Notes: generated by a model not told the origin, from the sequence alone. A DNA stretch of 64,000 bases from Alkalihalobacillus sp. LMS39 (GCF_022812285.1 NZ_CP093300.1:3100001-3164000); one strand, 5' to 3'; shown: positions 18,356-28,344, counted from the stretch's first letter. Numbers and translations: made by a program.

Positions 18356-19210
18356 TTATTGGTCTTCCAAAAACTCGAGCATTTTCTGAGCTACTTCTTG
18401 TGGTCTTTCTTCCGGCACTAAATGGCCTGTTTGTTCATAGACAACGAGCTCTGATTGAGGTAAGTCATGGTCAAGCTTTTTCCCAATTCGCAATGGTACG
18501 ATCTCATCTTCCTTTCCCCAAAATAAAAGGGCTGGCTGTTTAATCTCCTTTAATTGTTCCGCTGTTAAGTCCCCTTCCCTGTGTCTCATTAATCGAATCA
18601 GCGCATCATAAAACCCTTCATCTTGGAAAGGTTTTGTATACTCTAATACGGCATAATCATCAACCGCATTTTTATTATAGACGACATGAAGAAGGGCATC
18701 TTTATAATCCCGCTTTTGAAACCACCATCTCAATACTCTACTAGAGAACGGTAAATAAGAGGCATACAAATAATGCTTTTTTACACGCTTTAAATACCCA
18801 GAACTAGATAACAAGACGAGTTTTTTAACGTGGTCCGGATAATTTTTCGCCATGTACAAAGCAACCTGTCCACCCATAGAATGACCGACAGCAATTACGT
18901 TTTTTACTTGCATCATTTGTAAGAGACGAAAAATAAGTTTAGCATAACTTTCAAATGAATAAATAAATGTTTTTGATTTTTCACTTTTTCCAAACCCAGG
19001 TAAATCAATCGCTAACACAGGATACTTTTTACCGATAAGCGGCATTAAATATCGAAAACTATACGAACTAGAAACAAGTCCATGAAGAAGAACAATAACC
19101 GGCTCTTCTTTCGCATGTTTCCCTCGATAATATTCATAATGTACTTCTACCCCGTCAATCGCCATTGTCTGCGCTTTATAATCATCTTCTGTTTTTACTT
19201 GTTCCCACAC
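18356..19210 (-). CDS. Alpha/beta-hydrolase
   Basis: About 284 residues with LLHGLVSSSYSFR (oxyanion loop), nucleophile Ser in VGHSMGG, Asp in WGKEDEIVP and the final His in TGHLVPEE. This completes a Ser-Asp-His triad of the haloperoxidase/YugF-like esterase group. GTG 19210 is preceded by AAGAGGAGG; an ATG 54 nt upstream is in frame without a site. The substrate is not predictable. Confidence 0.88.
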   Translation of the reverse strand: MWEQVKTEDDYKAQTMAIDGVEVHYEYYRGKHAKEEPVIVLLHGLVSSSYSFRYLMPLIGKKYPVLAIDLPGFGKSEKSKTFIYSFESYAKLIFRLLQMMQVKNVIAVGHSMGGQVALYMAKNYPDHVKKLVLLSSSGYLKRVKKHYLYASYLPFSSRVLRWWFQKRDYKDALLHVVYNKNAVDDYAVLEYTKPFQDEGFYDALIRLMRHREGDLTAEQLKEIKQPALLFWGKEDEIVPLRIGKKLDHDLPQSELVVYEQTGHLVPEERPQEVAQKMLEFLEDQ

Positions 19211-19312
19211 TTTGGCTCCTCCTCTTTTGTCCATGTATGAATAGTTTTTCCAACACGAATCCAAACTATAATGAGTTCAACCAAATCCACTATATCTAGG
19301 GGAGGTACTGTT

Positions 19313-19462
19313 ATGAAAAACAGTGATAAAACCGAAAACCAACAAAAAGAAAAACAACAGACAACATTTGATGAAGATGTTCAATTATATGTAAATGATG
19401 AGCTTCAAGTCGATTCTGGCGATTTAAAAGATAAGATAGGCCTTGTCAAAAAAAACCTATAG
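19313..19462 (+). CDS. Small hydrophilic protein (49 aa)
   Basis: Starts after GGGGAGG. It is Lys/Gln/Asp-rich (KTENQQKEKQQTTFDED) with no membrane segment. It is followed immediately by a strong terminator. Unknown; spore-type small protein possible. Confidence 0.55.
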   Translation: MKNSDKTENQQKEKQQTTFDEDVQLYVNDELQVDSGDLKDKIGLVKKNL

Positions 19463-19475
19463 TACTGTTGTAAGT

Positions 19476-19510
19476 GCCTGCTATGATTTAGCATAGCAGG
19501 CTTTGTATTT
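19476..19510 (+). terminator. Terminator after the 49-aa gene
   Basis: GCCTGCTATG and CATAGCAGGC form a perfect 10-bp stem followed by TTTGTATTTT. Confidence 0.85.
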
Positions 19511-20619
19511 TAAGCCCATTCTTTCTGACTCGCTTTAATTGTATTTATAATCGTAGTCATCATTTGTTGTTCCATCTGTTTTCGTTTTTCTTTATCTGTC
19601 GCTTCGTTAATATACGCATCAATCACTTCTTGAGCTTCTGCTGCTTTCTTTAAATGGAGTGTTCCCGTTTTCATTCTCTTTTTATATTCGGTTTCACAAT
19701 GTTCTATTTCTTCTTTATTGTCGATTTCCACTTGAGGATTGACACATAACTCAAACATATCAATAACCACATCGCCTACTCGAGTAGGATCAATAATATG
19801 TGGTGCCGTCCCATCCACTATTGCAAGGTCCAACTCCTCTACGATGACCATATCATAACTTGAAGGGTCAAAACCACAAATAAAGTATGTGACATTCATC
19901 CCTTGTTGCAGTGCTTCGTTTGCCACTCTTTTCATTAATGTTGATTTCCCACAACCTGAACGGCCTTTTATGATAAAGCGCTTTTTCAAATGTTCCGTTA
20001 ATTCATCGATAAAATGAACAGCCCCCTTTGGTGTGGCTGCACCGAAAAATATCGTTTCTGTATTGCCACCCTCTTGCTCTTTCTTTTTCCGGAAAATCGA
20101 TTTAATTAAGTTCGCTGTCACTTCATCTGCTTTTGCAAAGCTCATTTCACTTAAATATATTTCTTCTTTTCTTTCATGAAAAGGTTTTGCTTCTGCAAAG
20201 GCTTCGTATGCTAATTGAACATGGTAATCTCGTTCTTCTTGCAGTTGTTTTAAGCGCTCAGAATATAGTTCAAGTTTTGATTTAGAAATGGCTTTATTAA
20301 AATGAATGACGACAACCCGTTGCTCAGAGAATTGTTCACCTAGCTTTACGACAATTTCATTCGACACAATCGCAATTTTTGATTGAATCAAGCGAATTCC
20401 TTCAATGAGCTGATTGTTGTTAGGGGAATGAAAATAATCGACGGCTAATCCTTTTTCTTCAAAATATGAAGCTAGTTTATATAATTCATCACTCGTATCA
20501 CGAACAGCTAATCCTTTCAGAACAAAAATACAATCCAATTCTTTGCTTAACTCTGGAAGTACTGAGTAAAACCCAATTCGCGTATTTCCGCTCACATAAT
20601 AATGTCTGTTTGTTTTCAT
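19510..20619 (-). CDS. P-loop NTPase of the PRK06851 type
   Basis: 369 residues in two related halves. The C-terminal half has a good Walker A, GRSGCGKSTLMKR (about residues 225-237). The N-terminal half begins with the family opening YYVSGNTRIGF and reaches IFVLKG, but where a second P-loop is normally expected it reads LAVRDTSDE, so only one ATP site seems intact. ATG 20619 follows GGAGG. Function unknown in the family; no coupled neighbour. Confidence 0.75.
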   Translation of the reverse strand: MKTNRHYYVSGNTRIGFYSVLPELSKELDCIFVLKGLAVRDTSDELYKLASYFEEKGLAVDYFHSPNNNQLIEGIRLIQSKIAIVSNEIVVKLGEQFSEQRVVVIHFNKAISKSKLELYSERLKQLQEERDYHVQLAYEAFAEAKPFHERKEEIYLSEMSFAKADEVTANLIKSIFRKKKEQEGGNTETIFFGAATPKGAVHFIDELTEHLKKRFIIKGRSGCGKSTLMKRVANEALQQGMNVTYFICGFDPSSYDMVIVEELDLAIVDGTAPHIIDPTRVGDVVIDMFELCVNPQVEIDNKEEIEHCETEYKKRMKTGTLHLKKAAEAQEVIDAYINEATDKEKRKQMEQQMMTTIINTIKASQKEWA

Positions 20620-20771
20620 GATGTCCTCCAAAATAATTATTTTACAAAAAATGATGATTGGAATCTAACCTAACACCTTGTAAAATAGACTAATATCTAT
20701 TGTAAACTTATGCGGCATTTTATCTGAATGTGACATACACACAAGCAATTAATTTAGAAAGCAGGAAAAAC

Positions 20772-22268
20772 ATGGTCTATCGACACTTTCTTAGGACTTT
20801 ATTCAAAAATTACTTTATAGGATCTCTTATCGCGGTATTTGGGGTTGGTGGCGTTCTTATGTTTGCTGTAACGCCATCAACACTTGTAAATATAAAGCCA
20901 CTTCTAACCATCTTACTAATTTCACTTCTGTTTATGGTCATTTCAGAAGTACTTATGTTTAACAAACATATGGCACCAATCAAGCAGGCATTACTTTGTG
21001 AACATCCTAATTTTGCAATGTTAGAGAAAGCCTATCTTCAAACCCACCGATTTCCGGTATTAACAGTGAAGCGAATTCTAGGGCCACATTTATTTGGATT
21101 ATCAATACCAGCGATGTTGTTAACCTATTTCTTTATTTCTACTGAACGAATGACACTTTCCTATCATTTTATTATGTATGCATTTATTGGGGCGATTATC
21201 ATCGCGGGGATGCACGCATTGATTGAATATTATCAAGCAATGATTGCAATTGAGCCTGTCCTGCAAGAACTATATGAAAAAGCGAAAACAAATCACCAAC
21301 GAATATTATCGATCGACGGTTCTATTTTTGTATCATTAAAAACGAAATTCCGCTTAAGTATCATTTTTCTTGGTGGGTTTCCCCTTACTTTATTTGGACT
21401 CGTTGTTCACTTTACATTTATTGAGCACTCACTCCAAGCCCATATTCATTATTGGATGAGTATTTCATTTTTAATTGGGGTCTGTCTCCTCCTTTCATTA
21501 TATGGTTCAACATTGTTATATCATCACGTGACAAATCCGATATGGCGTCTACAAGCTGATATGAAAGAAGTAGAAAAAGGGAATTTTGATGTTGTGGCCC
21601 CTGACTATAATTCAGATGAATTTTCAGGCCTTTTATACGGATTTAACCATATGGTCCAAGGATTAAAAGAACGAGATGTTGTGAACAAGCAACTAAATGA
21701 AAGCTTTATTGCTACATTAGCAGCGGCATTAGATGCACGAGACCATTATACAGCTGGTCACTCTATACGTGTAGCAACGTACGCTGTAGAAATTGGCAAA
21801 AGAGCTAAGCTTTCAGCTGAATCTCTTCAATTACTAAAAGAAACTGCTTTATTACACGATATTGGGAAAATCGGCATTCCTGATCATATTCTTTTAAAAG
21901 ATGGCCCATTAACAGATGAAGAATATGAAGAAATTAAAAAACACCCTGTTCTTGGGGAAGAAATTTTACGACAAGTTCAACCAGAAGAAGCGATGAAACG
22001 TTTTTTACCTGGTGTACGGTCTCATCATGAACGGATCGATGGGAAAGGATATCCTGACCGACTACAAGGACATGATATTCCGATGATGGGGCGAATATTA
22101 GCCGTTGCAGATGCGTATGATGCAATGACATCAGACCGGCCATATCGAAAAGGCATGACAAGTCAAAAAGCTGTTGAAATATTAACAAGCGGAAAAGGGA
22201 CACAGTGGGATGCTCGTTTCGTCGACTATTTCACTCAATGGTTAGCAGAAAATGAAAAGCGAATGTAA
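20772..22268 (+). CDS. Membrane HD-GYP phosphodiesterase with HAMP
   Basis: About 498 residues. The first ~260 contain around six membrane helices. A HAMP linker follows (VTNPIWRLQADMKEVEKGNF), then an HD-GYP domain with HDIGKIGIP and DGKGYPDRL. HD-GYP domains hydrolyse c-di-GMP; the sensory input is the membrane part. ATG 20772 has a modest AGGA site, and GTG 20730 upstream is possible. The stop overlaps the start of a short hairpin region before metA on the other strand. Confidence 0.9.
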   Translation: MVYRHFLRTLFKNYFIGSLIAVFGVGGVLMFAVTPSTLVNIKPLLTILLISLLFMVISEVLMFNKHMAPIKQALLCEHPNFAMLEKAYLQTHRFPVLTVKRILGPHLFGLSIPAMLLTYFFISTERMTLSYHFIMYAFIGAIIIAGMHALIEYYQAMIAIEPVLQELYEKAKTNHQRILSIDGSIFVSLKTKFRLSIIFLGGFPLTLFGLVVHFTFIEHSLQAHIHYWMSISFLIGVCLLLSLYGSTLLYHHVTNPIWRLQADMKEVEKGNFDVVAPDYNSDEFSGLLYGFNHMVQGLKERDVVNKQLNESFIATLAAALDARDHYTAGHSIRVATYAVEIGKRAKLSAESLQLLKETALLHDIGKIGIPDHILLKDGPLTDEEYEEIKKHPVLGEEILRQVQPEEAMKRFLPGVRSHHERIDGKGYPDRLQGHDIPMMGRILAVADAYDAMTSDRPYRKGMTSQKAVEILTSGKGTQWDARFVDYFTQWLAENEKRM

Positions 22269-22308
22269 GTGGACAAGACTCCAATTACATTCGCTTTTTT
22301 TAATGAAT

Positions 22309-23223
22309 TTAAGTTTGAGATAAATCATATGGTGTTTCTTGATAAACATAATAGTTTAACCAATTTGAAAATAATAAATTCGAATGCGCTCTCCACATTA
22401 ACACCGGGGCAAACGAAGGGTTATTTTCAGGAAAATAGTTTTGTGGCAAAGCAATGTCAACCCCTTTATTGACATCTCGTTCGTATTCTTCCTGCAATGT
22501 ACAGCAATCATATTCTGAATGACCTGTTACAAAAATTTGTTTCCCATTTTTAGAAGCGACAATGTACACACCCGCTTCATCTGAATCACTTAACACCTCT
22601 AAATCAGGAATTTGTTCAATTTCCGATTTTTTCACTTCTGAATACCGTGAATGTGGTGCAAGATAAATATCATCAAACCCTCGTAAAAGCTTAACATTTG
22701 GAATATTCACCCGATGCCAAAAAACACCAAACATTTTTTTATCAAGAGAATATTTTGAAATTTTATAATGATGATAAAGACCAGCAAGCGCTCCCCAACA
22801 GATATGTAGTGTGGATGTTACATTTGTAACGCTCCAATCCATAATTTGTTGAAGCTCCTTCCAATAAGTTACATCTTCAAATTCTAATTTTTCTACAGGT
22901 GCCCCAGTAATAATTAACCCGTCAAATTTAAATTCTTTAATTTCTTCAAACGTCTTATAAAACGAAGATAAATGCTCTTGTGACGTATTTTTCGATGTAT
23001 GTGTATCAGGATAAATAAATACAACATCGACTTGTAACGGTGTATTTCCTAACAATCGTAGCAATTGTGTTTCAGTTGTTTCTTTTACGGGCATTAAATT
23101 TAATATCGCTATTTTTAATGGACGTATGTCTTGCTTATAAGCTCGACTTTCATCCATTACAAATATATTTTCTCTATTTAATATGTCTTTTGCTGGTAAA
23201 CTATCAGGTACTTTAATTGGCAT
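22309..23223 (-). CDS. metA: Homoserine O-acetyltransferase (MetA family)
   Basis: 304 residues, first committed step of methionine synthesis. Catalytic Cys142 (HICWGALAG), His235 and Glu237 (TGHSEYD) are present. Position 111 is Glu in TGAPVE; in this family Glu111 goes with acetyl-CoA and Gly with succinyl-CoA, so acetylation is expected. GGAGGAG precedes ATG 23223. I see no SAM riboswitch in the short leader. Confidence 0.95.
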   Translation of the reverse strand: MPIKVPDSLPAKDILNRENIFVMDESRAYKQDIRPLKIAILNLMPVKETTETQLLRLLGNTPLQVDVVFIYPDTHTSKNTSQEHLSSFYKTFEEIKEFKFDGLIITGAPVEKLEFEDVTYWKELQQIMDWSVTNVTSTLHICWGALAGLYHHYKISKYSLDKKMFGVFWHRVNIPNVKLLRGFDDIYLAPHSRYSEVKKSEIEQIPDLEVLSDSDEAGVYIVASKNGKQIFVTGHSEYDCCTLQEEYERDVNKGVDIALPQNYFPENNPSFAPVLMWRAHSNLLFSNWLNYYVYQETPYDLSQT

Positions 23224-23354
23224 GACGTCGTCTCCTCCATTACAAAAATTAGCAGATGCCATTGTTGTTGATTATACAATATCTTTTTACGATGTGTAAA
23301 AAATTCAAAACGATCCATCCTAATAACAAGACGCTATAGAAAGGGTGTTCAAAT

Positions 23355-23459
23355 ATGTTTTCGACCATGATCCGCCATTTTATCAAACTTCTTGTCCTTA
23401 AACAAGGCATAAAACTTGTTAATCATTTATTTAAACGATGGGAACAACGAAAAAGATAA
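23355..23459 (+). CDS. Small basic protein (34 aa)
   Basis: MFSTMIRHFIKLLVLKQGIK, then VNHLFKRWEQRKR: an amphipathic, strongly basic peptide. AAGGGTG precedes the ATG. It lies alone between metA and the RNase H-like gene. Coding status plausible, not certain. Confidence 0.45.
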   Translation: MFSTMIRHFIKLLVLKQGIKLVNHLFKRWEQRKR

Positions 23460-23537
23460 CTTTACCCTTGTAATTAATTAAATTATCATGAAATTAGACA
23501 ATTCGCAATTTATTTTTCTTTAAAGGATGGGGAGTTT

Positions 23538-24200
23538 ATGAATGTTTATTTAGAATGGAGTTATAAGCCTGTGAAAGGAAAACAAACGATTGTTTTTCGC
23601 TCAGACTACTACCCAGTCACCTCAATCCTTGCATTGGTTGATGATATCGAAAAAACTGGACGAGTCAAAGAATTACTTTTTGTCGATGAAGAAGGGTGTC
23701 AGTGGTCAAAAAAAGAAATCATGAAATATATAAAAGGCGTAGAAGACGAACCGCATGACATTATTGTTCATTTTGATGGTGGCTTTGACCATGCCACTAG
23801 CAATGCTGGCCTAGGCATAGCCATTCAGTTTAAACAAAACAACAAAACGTATCGCATTCGGAAAAACGAAAGGATTCACAATATCCAAACGAATAATGAG
23901 GCTGAATATGCGGCCCTTTGGTTTGCCCTATCTGAGCTCGAAGCATTAGGCGCTCATCACATTCCGATTATGATTAAAGGAGACTCACTCGTTGTCATTA
24001 ACCAATTAACAGAGGAGTGGCCATGTTATGAACCTGAACTTCAACAATGGGTGGACAGAATAGAAGGCAAAGTAAAAGAACTTGGGTTTCAAGCTCAGTT
24101 TCAAGCTGTTTCTCGGAAGCAAAACAAAGAAGCTGACCAACTAGCGACACAAGCCTTAGAAGGAACCGAGATTTCGAGTAAAAGAACAGTGGAAGAATAA
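23538..24200 (+). CDS. RNase HI-like protein with N-terminal extension
   Basis: 220 residues. An extra ~70-residue N-terminal domain precedes an RNase H fold with Asp80 (HFDGG), Glu123 (TNNEAEY), Asp149 (KGDS) and Asp200 (NKEAD), so all four acidic catalytic positions are present. Related proteins of Bacilli (YpdQ/YpeP type) are annotated as ribonuclease HI family. Activity on RNA-DNA hybrids is likely from the residues but unproven. Confidence 0.85.
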   Translation: MNVYLEWSYKPVKGKQTIVFRSDYYPVTSILALVDDIEKTGRVKELLFVDEEGCQWSKKEIMKYIKGVEDEPHDIIVHFDGGFDHATSNAGLGIAIQFKQNNKTYRIRKNERIHNIQTNNEAEYAALWFALSELEALGAHHIPIMIKGDSLVVINQLTEEWPCYEPELQQWVDRIEGKVKELGFQAQFQAVSRKQNKEADQLATQALEGTEISSKRTVEE

Positions 24201-24214
24201 ACAACATATCTCAC

Positions 24215-24475
24215 TTTTGCGGTCAGAGCAGCCGTTATTTGTGAACTTTATACGGGTTTCCGTTTTTTAGCGGCCACAGGAGCGCTTATTCAGGCAAAAG
24301 CCACTCTATTCCTAGGGATATATCATGATTAACTGCTCCTGTGTCCTCCAATGTTTCAAAACGCTAGCAATGTTCACAGATAACGGTTTCCATGGCCGCT
24401 TAAATTACCACAAACAACAAAATTGCTAACGCGATAACCCCCGACCCAAGTGTTGAATGATTCACTTGGGTCTTT
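24215..24475 (+). repeat. Element A copy 2: structured repeat or candidate ncRNA with terminator
   Basis: Same orientation and ~261-nt length as 18013-18270. The differences are scattered, and the outer stem and the ACCCAAGTG/CACTTGGGT terminator are kept. It starts 14 nt after the RNase H-like stop codon, so it could be transcribed by read-through and could act as that gene's terminator. Confidence 0.7.
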
Positions 24476-24571
24476 ACTCACTTGTATCTTAGTACCCCAA
24501 ACCCCTAATTCATTCTAAGAATCTATGAGCGCAATGTTATCCACAGGGCGACTATTTTATAGTACACTAAA

Positions 24572-24655
24572 CAATAAGAAAAACACGGGAGAGTCTTTAG
24601 AATAAGCTTTCAAAGCATCACTGCTAGACCTAAATTTTTCTGCTTTCTTATATGA
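24572..24655. repeat. Dispersed repeat B, short copy
   Basis: AATAAGAAAAACACGGGAGA joined directly to AATAAGCTTTCAAAGCATCA, then CTGCTAGACC and an A/T-rich end. This is repeat B lacking its central part. Confidence 0.65.
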
Positions 24656-24691
24656 TAAACAAAAGGATGAGTCAAAGGACTTTATCCTTTT
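24650..24691 (-). terminator. Terminator of the HD-GYP gene
   Basis: CAAAAGGA and TCCTTTTG arms with TTTATC after. The 5' arm includes the stop codon. Confidence 0.6.
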
Positions 24692-25695
24692 GTCTCATCC
24701 ATATCTTCTACTTCTTCTCTTGATAATTCTTCGGTAATAATTAACGTCGGAAAGTCTGCTAATGACCGTTCTTCATCTGTTTCTAATAATTTTATGACAG
24801 GGCGATGCAAATGTGTATCGATTTTTGTAACAATGGCTTTTTCGGACGTATTTAATCGAATAAAGGTCCCAGGTAAAAACGAAGGAACTCCTTTAAAGAG
24901 AGCATTGACAACAGCATGGGAATAATGTGAATCACTTTTGGCCATTAATCGTTCGATCGCCTCATATGAAGTAACATGGTGCAATGAAATCATATTCTCA
25001 TATTCATTAGCGATACTACACACTTGCGCAAATTGAAGAAAATCTTCTCCGCTAATTTTACGTGGATACCCTTGTCCATCTAAACGTTCATGATGTTGAT
25101 ACGCAATATGAGCAGAAAGCAAATTGATTTCTCTTGCATTTCGAATAATAGAAAACCCTTTTTCTGGATGTTCTTCAACTCGATTGGCTACTACTTTTCC
25201 AATATCATGTAACAAACAACCAATAGCTAAATCACGTTGCTGTGATTCTGTATATTGTAAAAATTTTCCGATTTGTAAGGCAATTAAGGCGACATTCACA
25301 CTATGTGCATAAGGCTGGAGTTCATCGGCAACAGAAGTAGATGGGATTAATAAAACAGCCTTCCGCTTACGAACTTCATATAAGAGCTTAAAGACACATT
25401 GTTGCAATTCTTTTATTGGTAACACTTTACGTAATTTCGCTCGTTCAAATGAATCTTTAATTAATTGTGTTGCATCAATCCACGTTGGCATATCAACCAT
25501 TTCTTCAAGTGTAATTCCTTGCGAAGCAGCATCTTCAATAAGCAAAAATGTAACGCCAATCGATTTTAGCTTTTGCAAATATTTTGGATGTATTCTGTTT
25601 CCCGCTGCTAATAACACTCGACCTTTCGCATCATAGACAGGCTTGGCTAACTGCATAGAATGCTCTTTATATTCCTCAATCTGAATTAATCTCAT
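24682..25695 (-). CDS. HD-GYP domain protein (cytoplasmic)
   Basis: 337 residues. The N-terminal ~100 are a domain common in Bacillus HD-GYP proteins (AKPVYDAKGRVLLAAGNRI). The HD-GYP core carries LLHDIGKV, HHERLDGQGYPRK and ANEYENMIS, and the C-terminal region is beta-rich (GTFIRLNTSEKAIVTKI). No membrane segment. Probable c-di-GMP phosphodiesterase. Note Glu in place of the usual Asp at ANEYE, which could lower metal binding. Confidence 0.88.
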   Translation of the reverse strand: MRLIQIEEYKEHSMQLAKPVYDAKGRVLLAAGNRIHPKYLQKLKSIGVTFLLIEDAASQGITLEEMVDMPTWIDATQLIKDSFERAKLRKVLPIKELQQCVFKLLYEVRKRKAVLLIPSTSVADELQPYAHSVNVALIALQIGKFLQYTESQQRDLAIGCLLHDIGKVVANRVEEHPEKGFSIIRNAREINLLSAHIAYQHHERLDGQGYPRKISGEDFLQFAQVCSIANEYENMISLHHVTSYEAIERLMAKSDSHYSHAVVNALFKGVPSFLPGTFIRLNTSEKAIVTKIDTHLHRPVIKLLETDEERSLADFPTLIITEELSREEVEDMDETKG

Positions 25696-25757
25696 AGAAG
25701 GTTCACCACTTTCCAAACATCACAAATACATATTGTACTATCGAATTATGACCGAGT

Positions 25758-26615
25758 CTACTGCCATTTCAGTTTTTCCATTAGTTGCATGGCGAATTCA
25801 CTAGAAAGCCTTGTCACTCCTAACGGCTCTCTTTTTCGACCATACTCTTCGTGATGAAAATCAGAACCCCCAGTTCGCAATAACTGAACATCATACGTTT
25901 GTTCTAATCTCGATGTAAGCTGCTCATAATGTATGACATCAGTTCGAGTATGGTCCCGATGGTACACTTCAATCCCGTCTAACTGCTTCGTCTTTACCCA
26001 TTCTTCAATCAGTTCATCTAACCCGTAGTACACTGGGTGTGCGACAATAGCGACTCCACCTGTTTGATGAATCCAAGTAAATGCTTCTTCTGGCGTCATT
26101 TCTTTTTCTTTTGAAACGTAACACGGTTGTCCTTCTGCTAAATACCGGTCAAAAGCTTCAGCAACATCTGTGACATACCCTTTTTGAATCAACGCTTTAG
26201 CCACATGTGGCCTTCCTATACTTCCACCATCTACAAACTGAAGTACATCTTCAGCTTGCAATGTAATCCCTACTTGATGTAGTTTGGAAAGAATAACATC
26301 TAGTCGGTTTCTACGCTGAATCCGTTGTTGCTCTAACATATGTAATAACGCCCTATTCGTAATATCTATTCCATATCCTAGTATGTGTACACTTTTTCCA
26401 TTTGCTTTCGTTGAAAATTCAATACCTGGAATTACTTTTAACCCCAAAGCTTGTCCTGCTTCAATTGCCTCTGACACTCCTGCTACCGTGTCATGGTCAG
26501 TTAAAGATATAATCGTTAACCCCTGTTCTTTGCACTTTTGAACGAGCTCTGACGGCGAATATCCACCGTCAGAGGCGGTCGAGTGCATATGCAAATCCGC
26601 GTTTTTTTCTATCAT
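25758..26615 (-). CDS. PHP-domain phosphoesterase
   Basis: 285 residues with the PHP metal motifs ADLHMHSTASDGGYSP, SLTDHDTV, PGIEFS, HPVYYG and GGSDFHHEE. It belongs to the YciV/RNase AM-type group that acts on nucleoside bisphosphates or short RNA 5' ends. Its start overlaps the stop of the upstream gene by 4 nt (ATGA). Confidence 0.9.
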   Translation of the reverse strand: MIEKNADLHMHSTASDGGYSPSELVQKCKEQGLTIISLTDHDTVAGVSEAIEAGQALGLKVIPGIEFSTKANGKSVHILGYGIDITNRALLHMLEQQRIQRRNRLDVILSKLHQVGITLQAEDVLQFVDGGSIGRPHVAKALIQKGYVTDVAEAFDRYLAEGQPCYVSKEKEMTPEEAFTWIHQTGGVAIVAHPVYYGLDELIEEWVKTKQLDGIEVYHRDHTRTDVIHYEQLTSRLEQTYDVQLLRTGGSDFHHEEYGRKREPLGVTRLSSEFAMQLMEKLKWQ

Positions 26616-27148
26616 TCATGTGACTCCTCGTTTAACTCATTTTCTTGCAATTCCCATACTAACTGGCCTGTTCGCAAGTGATCAGTATAGACAAACTCAA
26701 AGGATTGGTCCGTTGTTGGAACTTTAAAAGCCACTTCACCACGAACTGTTCGTCCCTCACTTATTTGCCCACCTAGAATCCCTTTTGTTTCCGTTCGAGT
26801 TGTATGTTCGTACCCATAGCCTTCTTCATCATTTAATGTTACTTTATGCAATGAAAATTCATAACTTGAATGTTTTTCATTCGTTACGGATATATCTACT
26901 ATAACATAATTTGCGTCAGAATTGCCTTCATCGTGCCTCGAATATACATCATTAACGGTTATAGTAATCCCGTTTATTTCTAATGTATCCCCAACACGAT
27001 GATTGGAATTCGACGTTGTTGTCGTTACACTCATCTCTCCGTTTTCATCATTACCAAACGTAATCTCTCCATCGAAAAAAGCGAAAAACCCTAGTGCCAC
27101 AACTACAAAAGATAGAAAAATTAATAAAACGACCTTTGCTTTCACCAT
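26612..27148 (-). CDS. DUF4352 exported protein
   Basis: 178 residues. A hydrophobic N-terminal segment (VVLLIFLSFVVVALGFFAFF) acts as signal anchor and no lipobox Cys is present. The remainder is an immunoglobulin-like DUF4352 domain (VGDTLEINGITITVND, VIVDISVTNEKHSS). GAGGAGA precedes ATG 27148. Coupled to the PHP gene, though no functional link is evident. Confidence 0.82.
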   Translation of the reverse strand: MVKAKVVLLIFLSFVVVALGFFAFFDGEITFGNDENGEMSVTTTTSNSNHRVGDTLEINGITITVNDVYSRHDEGNSDANYVIVDISVTNEKHSSYEFSLHKVTLNDEEGYGYEHTTRTETKGILGGQISEGRTVRGEVAFKVPTTDQSFEFVYTDHLRTGQLVWELQENELNEESHE

Positions 27149-27230
27149 ATGATTCTCCTCACTCCACTTCATTATCCTAACTTATGAATATGAAGAAACG
27201 ATCAAAATGATGCAATGTAACCGTCCAAAT

Positions 27231-27396
27231 TATAAGAAAAACGCGGGAGCGTCTTTTCTTTCAAGCGAAGTGCGGAGCCCTGCCCGCTTTTGACAGTGAA
27301 CCCCAAGTGCTCTTCTTGGGGTGAAACGCACAGGTGCGGAGCCTTCGCTCTTCTTGAGTAAGTTTTCAAATATACTTCCTTATCTTTCAAAAAAGG
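27231..27396. repeat. Dispersed repeat B, long copy
   Basis: The fullest copy: ATAAGAAAAACGCGGGAGCG at the left, TGCGGAGCC twice, an internal CCCCAAG..CTTGGGG hairpin, and CTTATCTTTCAAAAAAG at the right. The 27149-27428 interval holds no gene. Confidence 0.7.
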
Positions 27397-27428
27397 CATC
27401 CACTGTTCCTAAAGAACAGATTATTCTA

Positions 27429-28283
27429 TTATTGTTTCCACCATGTATCATACACTGTTACAGGTAATTGTCGTTTATGTTCCGTTTGAATATAGCGTTG
27501 TACAATCTTTTCCATTGCGTCACTAGATAATGGGTTACCTTGAAGAAAAGCATCTAATTGTTCATACGTCATTCCAAGAGCTTCTTCATCAGGTAGTCCA
27601 GGTTTATCATCTTCTAAATCAGCAGTTGGTGCTTTTTCATATAAATGCTTGGGGCAGCCTAACTCTTGTAATAATTGTTTTCCTTGTGATTTCGTCAATC
27701 CAAAAATCGGGGCAAGATCACATGCTCCATCACCATGCTTTGTGTAAAAACCTGTCACTGCTTCAGCAGCATGATCAGTGCCAACTACTAAACATTGAAA
27801 ATGAGCTCCAATATCATATTGTGCTTTCATGCGCTCTCGTGCTTTAGTGTTCCCTTTATTAAAATTTGATAAAGGCATACCTGTTGCTTCATAAAACGAC
27901 TGAACTGCTGCATCTACCGCTGGTTTAATATTAATGGTCACCCGCTTGTCCGGTTGGATAAAATCTAATGAATCTTGAGCATCTTGCTCATCTTGCTGGA
28001 TACCGTACGGGAGTCGAACAGCAAAAAACGTGAAAGATTTCCCATGATTTTCTCTATTTAATTCTGTAATCGCCATCTGACATAACTTCCCTGTTAACGT
28101 AGAATCTTGCCCACCAGAAATGCCAAGCACTAAACCACTTTGTTTTGAATGTAATAGATAGGCTTTAATAAAGTCGATTCTCCGACGAATTTCTTCAGCT
28201 GGTTGAATGATGGCCTCTACCTTTAATGCATCAATGATTTTTTCTTGTAATTCCAATATAAATCCCCTCTTTTCTTCCTGCAT
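27429..28283 (-). CDS. nadE: NAD synthetase (ammonia-dependent)
   Basis: 284 residues; makes NAD from nicotinate adenine dinucleotide, ATP and ammonia. The PP-loop LGISGGQDST lies at 53-62, with further family motifs VGTDHAAEAVTGFYTKHGDG and KAPTADLEDDKPGLPDE. The length fits the single-domain NadE without a glutaminase. GGAGAG precedes ATG 28283. The first ten residues extend past the B. subtilis start. Confidence 0.96.
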   Translation of the reverse strand: MQEEKRGFILELQEKIIDALKVEAIIQPAEEIRRRIDFIKAYLLHSKQSGLVLGISGGQDSTLTGKLCQMAITELNRENHGKSFTFFAVRLPYGIQQDEQDAQDSLDFIQPDKRVTINIKPAVDAAVQSFYEATGMPLSNFNKGNTKARERMKAQYDIGAHFQCLVVGTDHAAEAVTGFYTKHGDGACDLAPIFGLTKSQGKQLLQELGCPKHLYEKAPTADLEDDKPGLPDEEALGMTYEQLDAFLQGNPLSSDAMEKIVQRYIQTEHKRQLPVTVYDTWWKQ

Positions 28284-28344
28284 ACAAACTCTCCTTTCTT
28301 ATACACGGTTACACTCGTTTTGTCATTCACCTTGTAGCATTTCC

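Noticed and set aside
23224-23354. SAM riboswitch before metA
   Set aside because: The leader is short and shows no conserved S-box helices.
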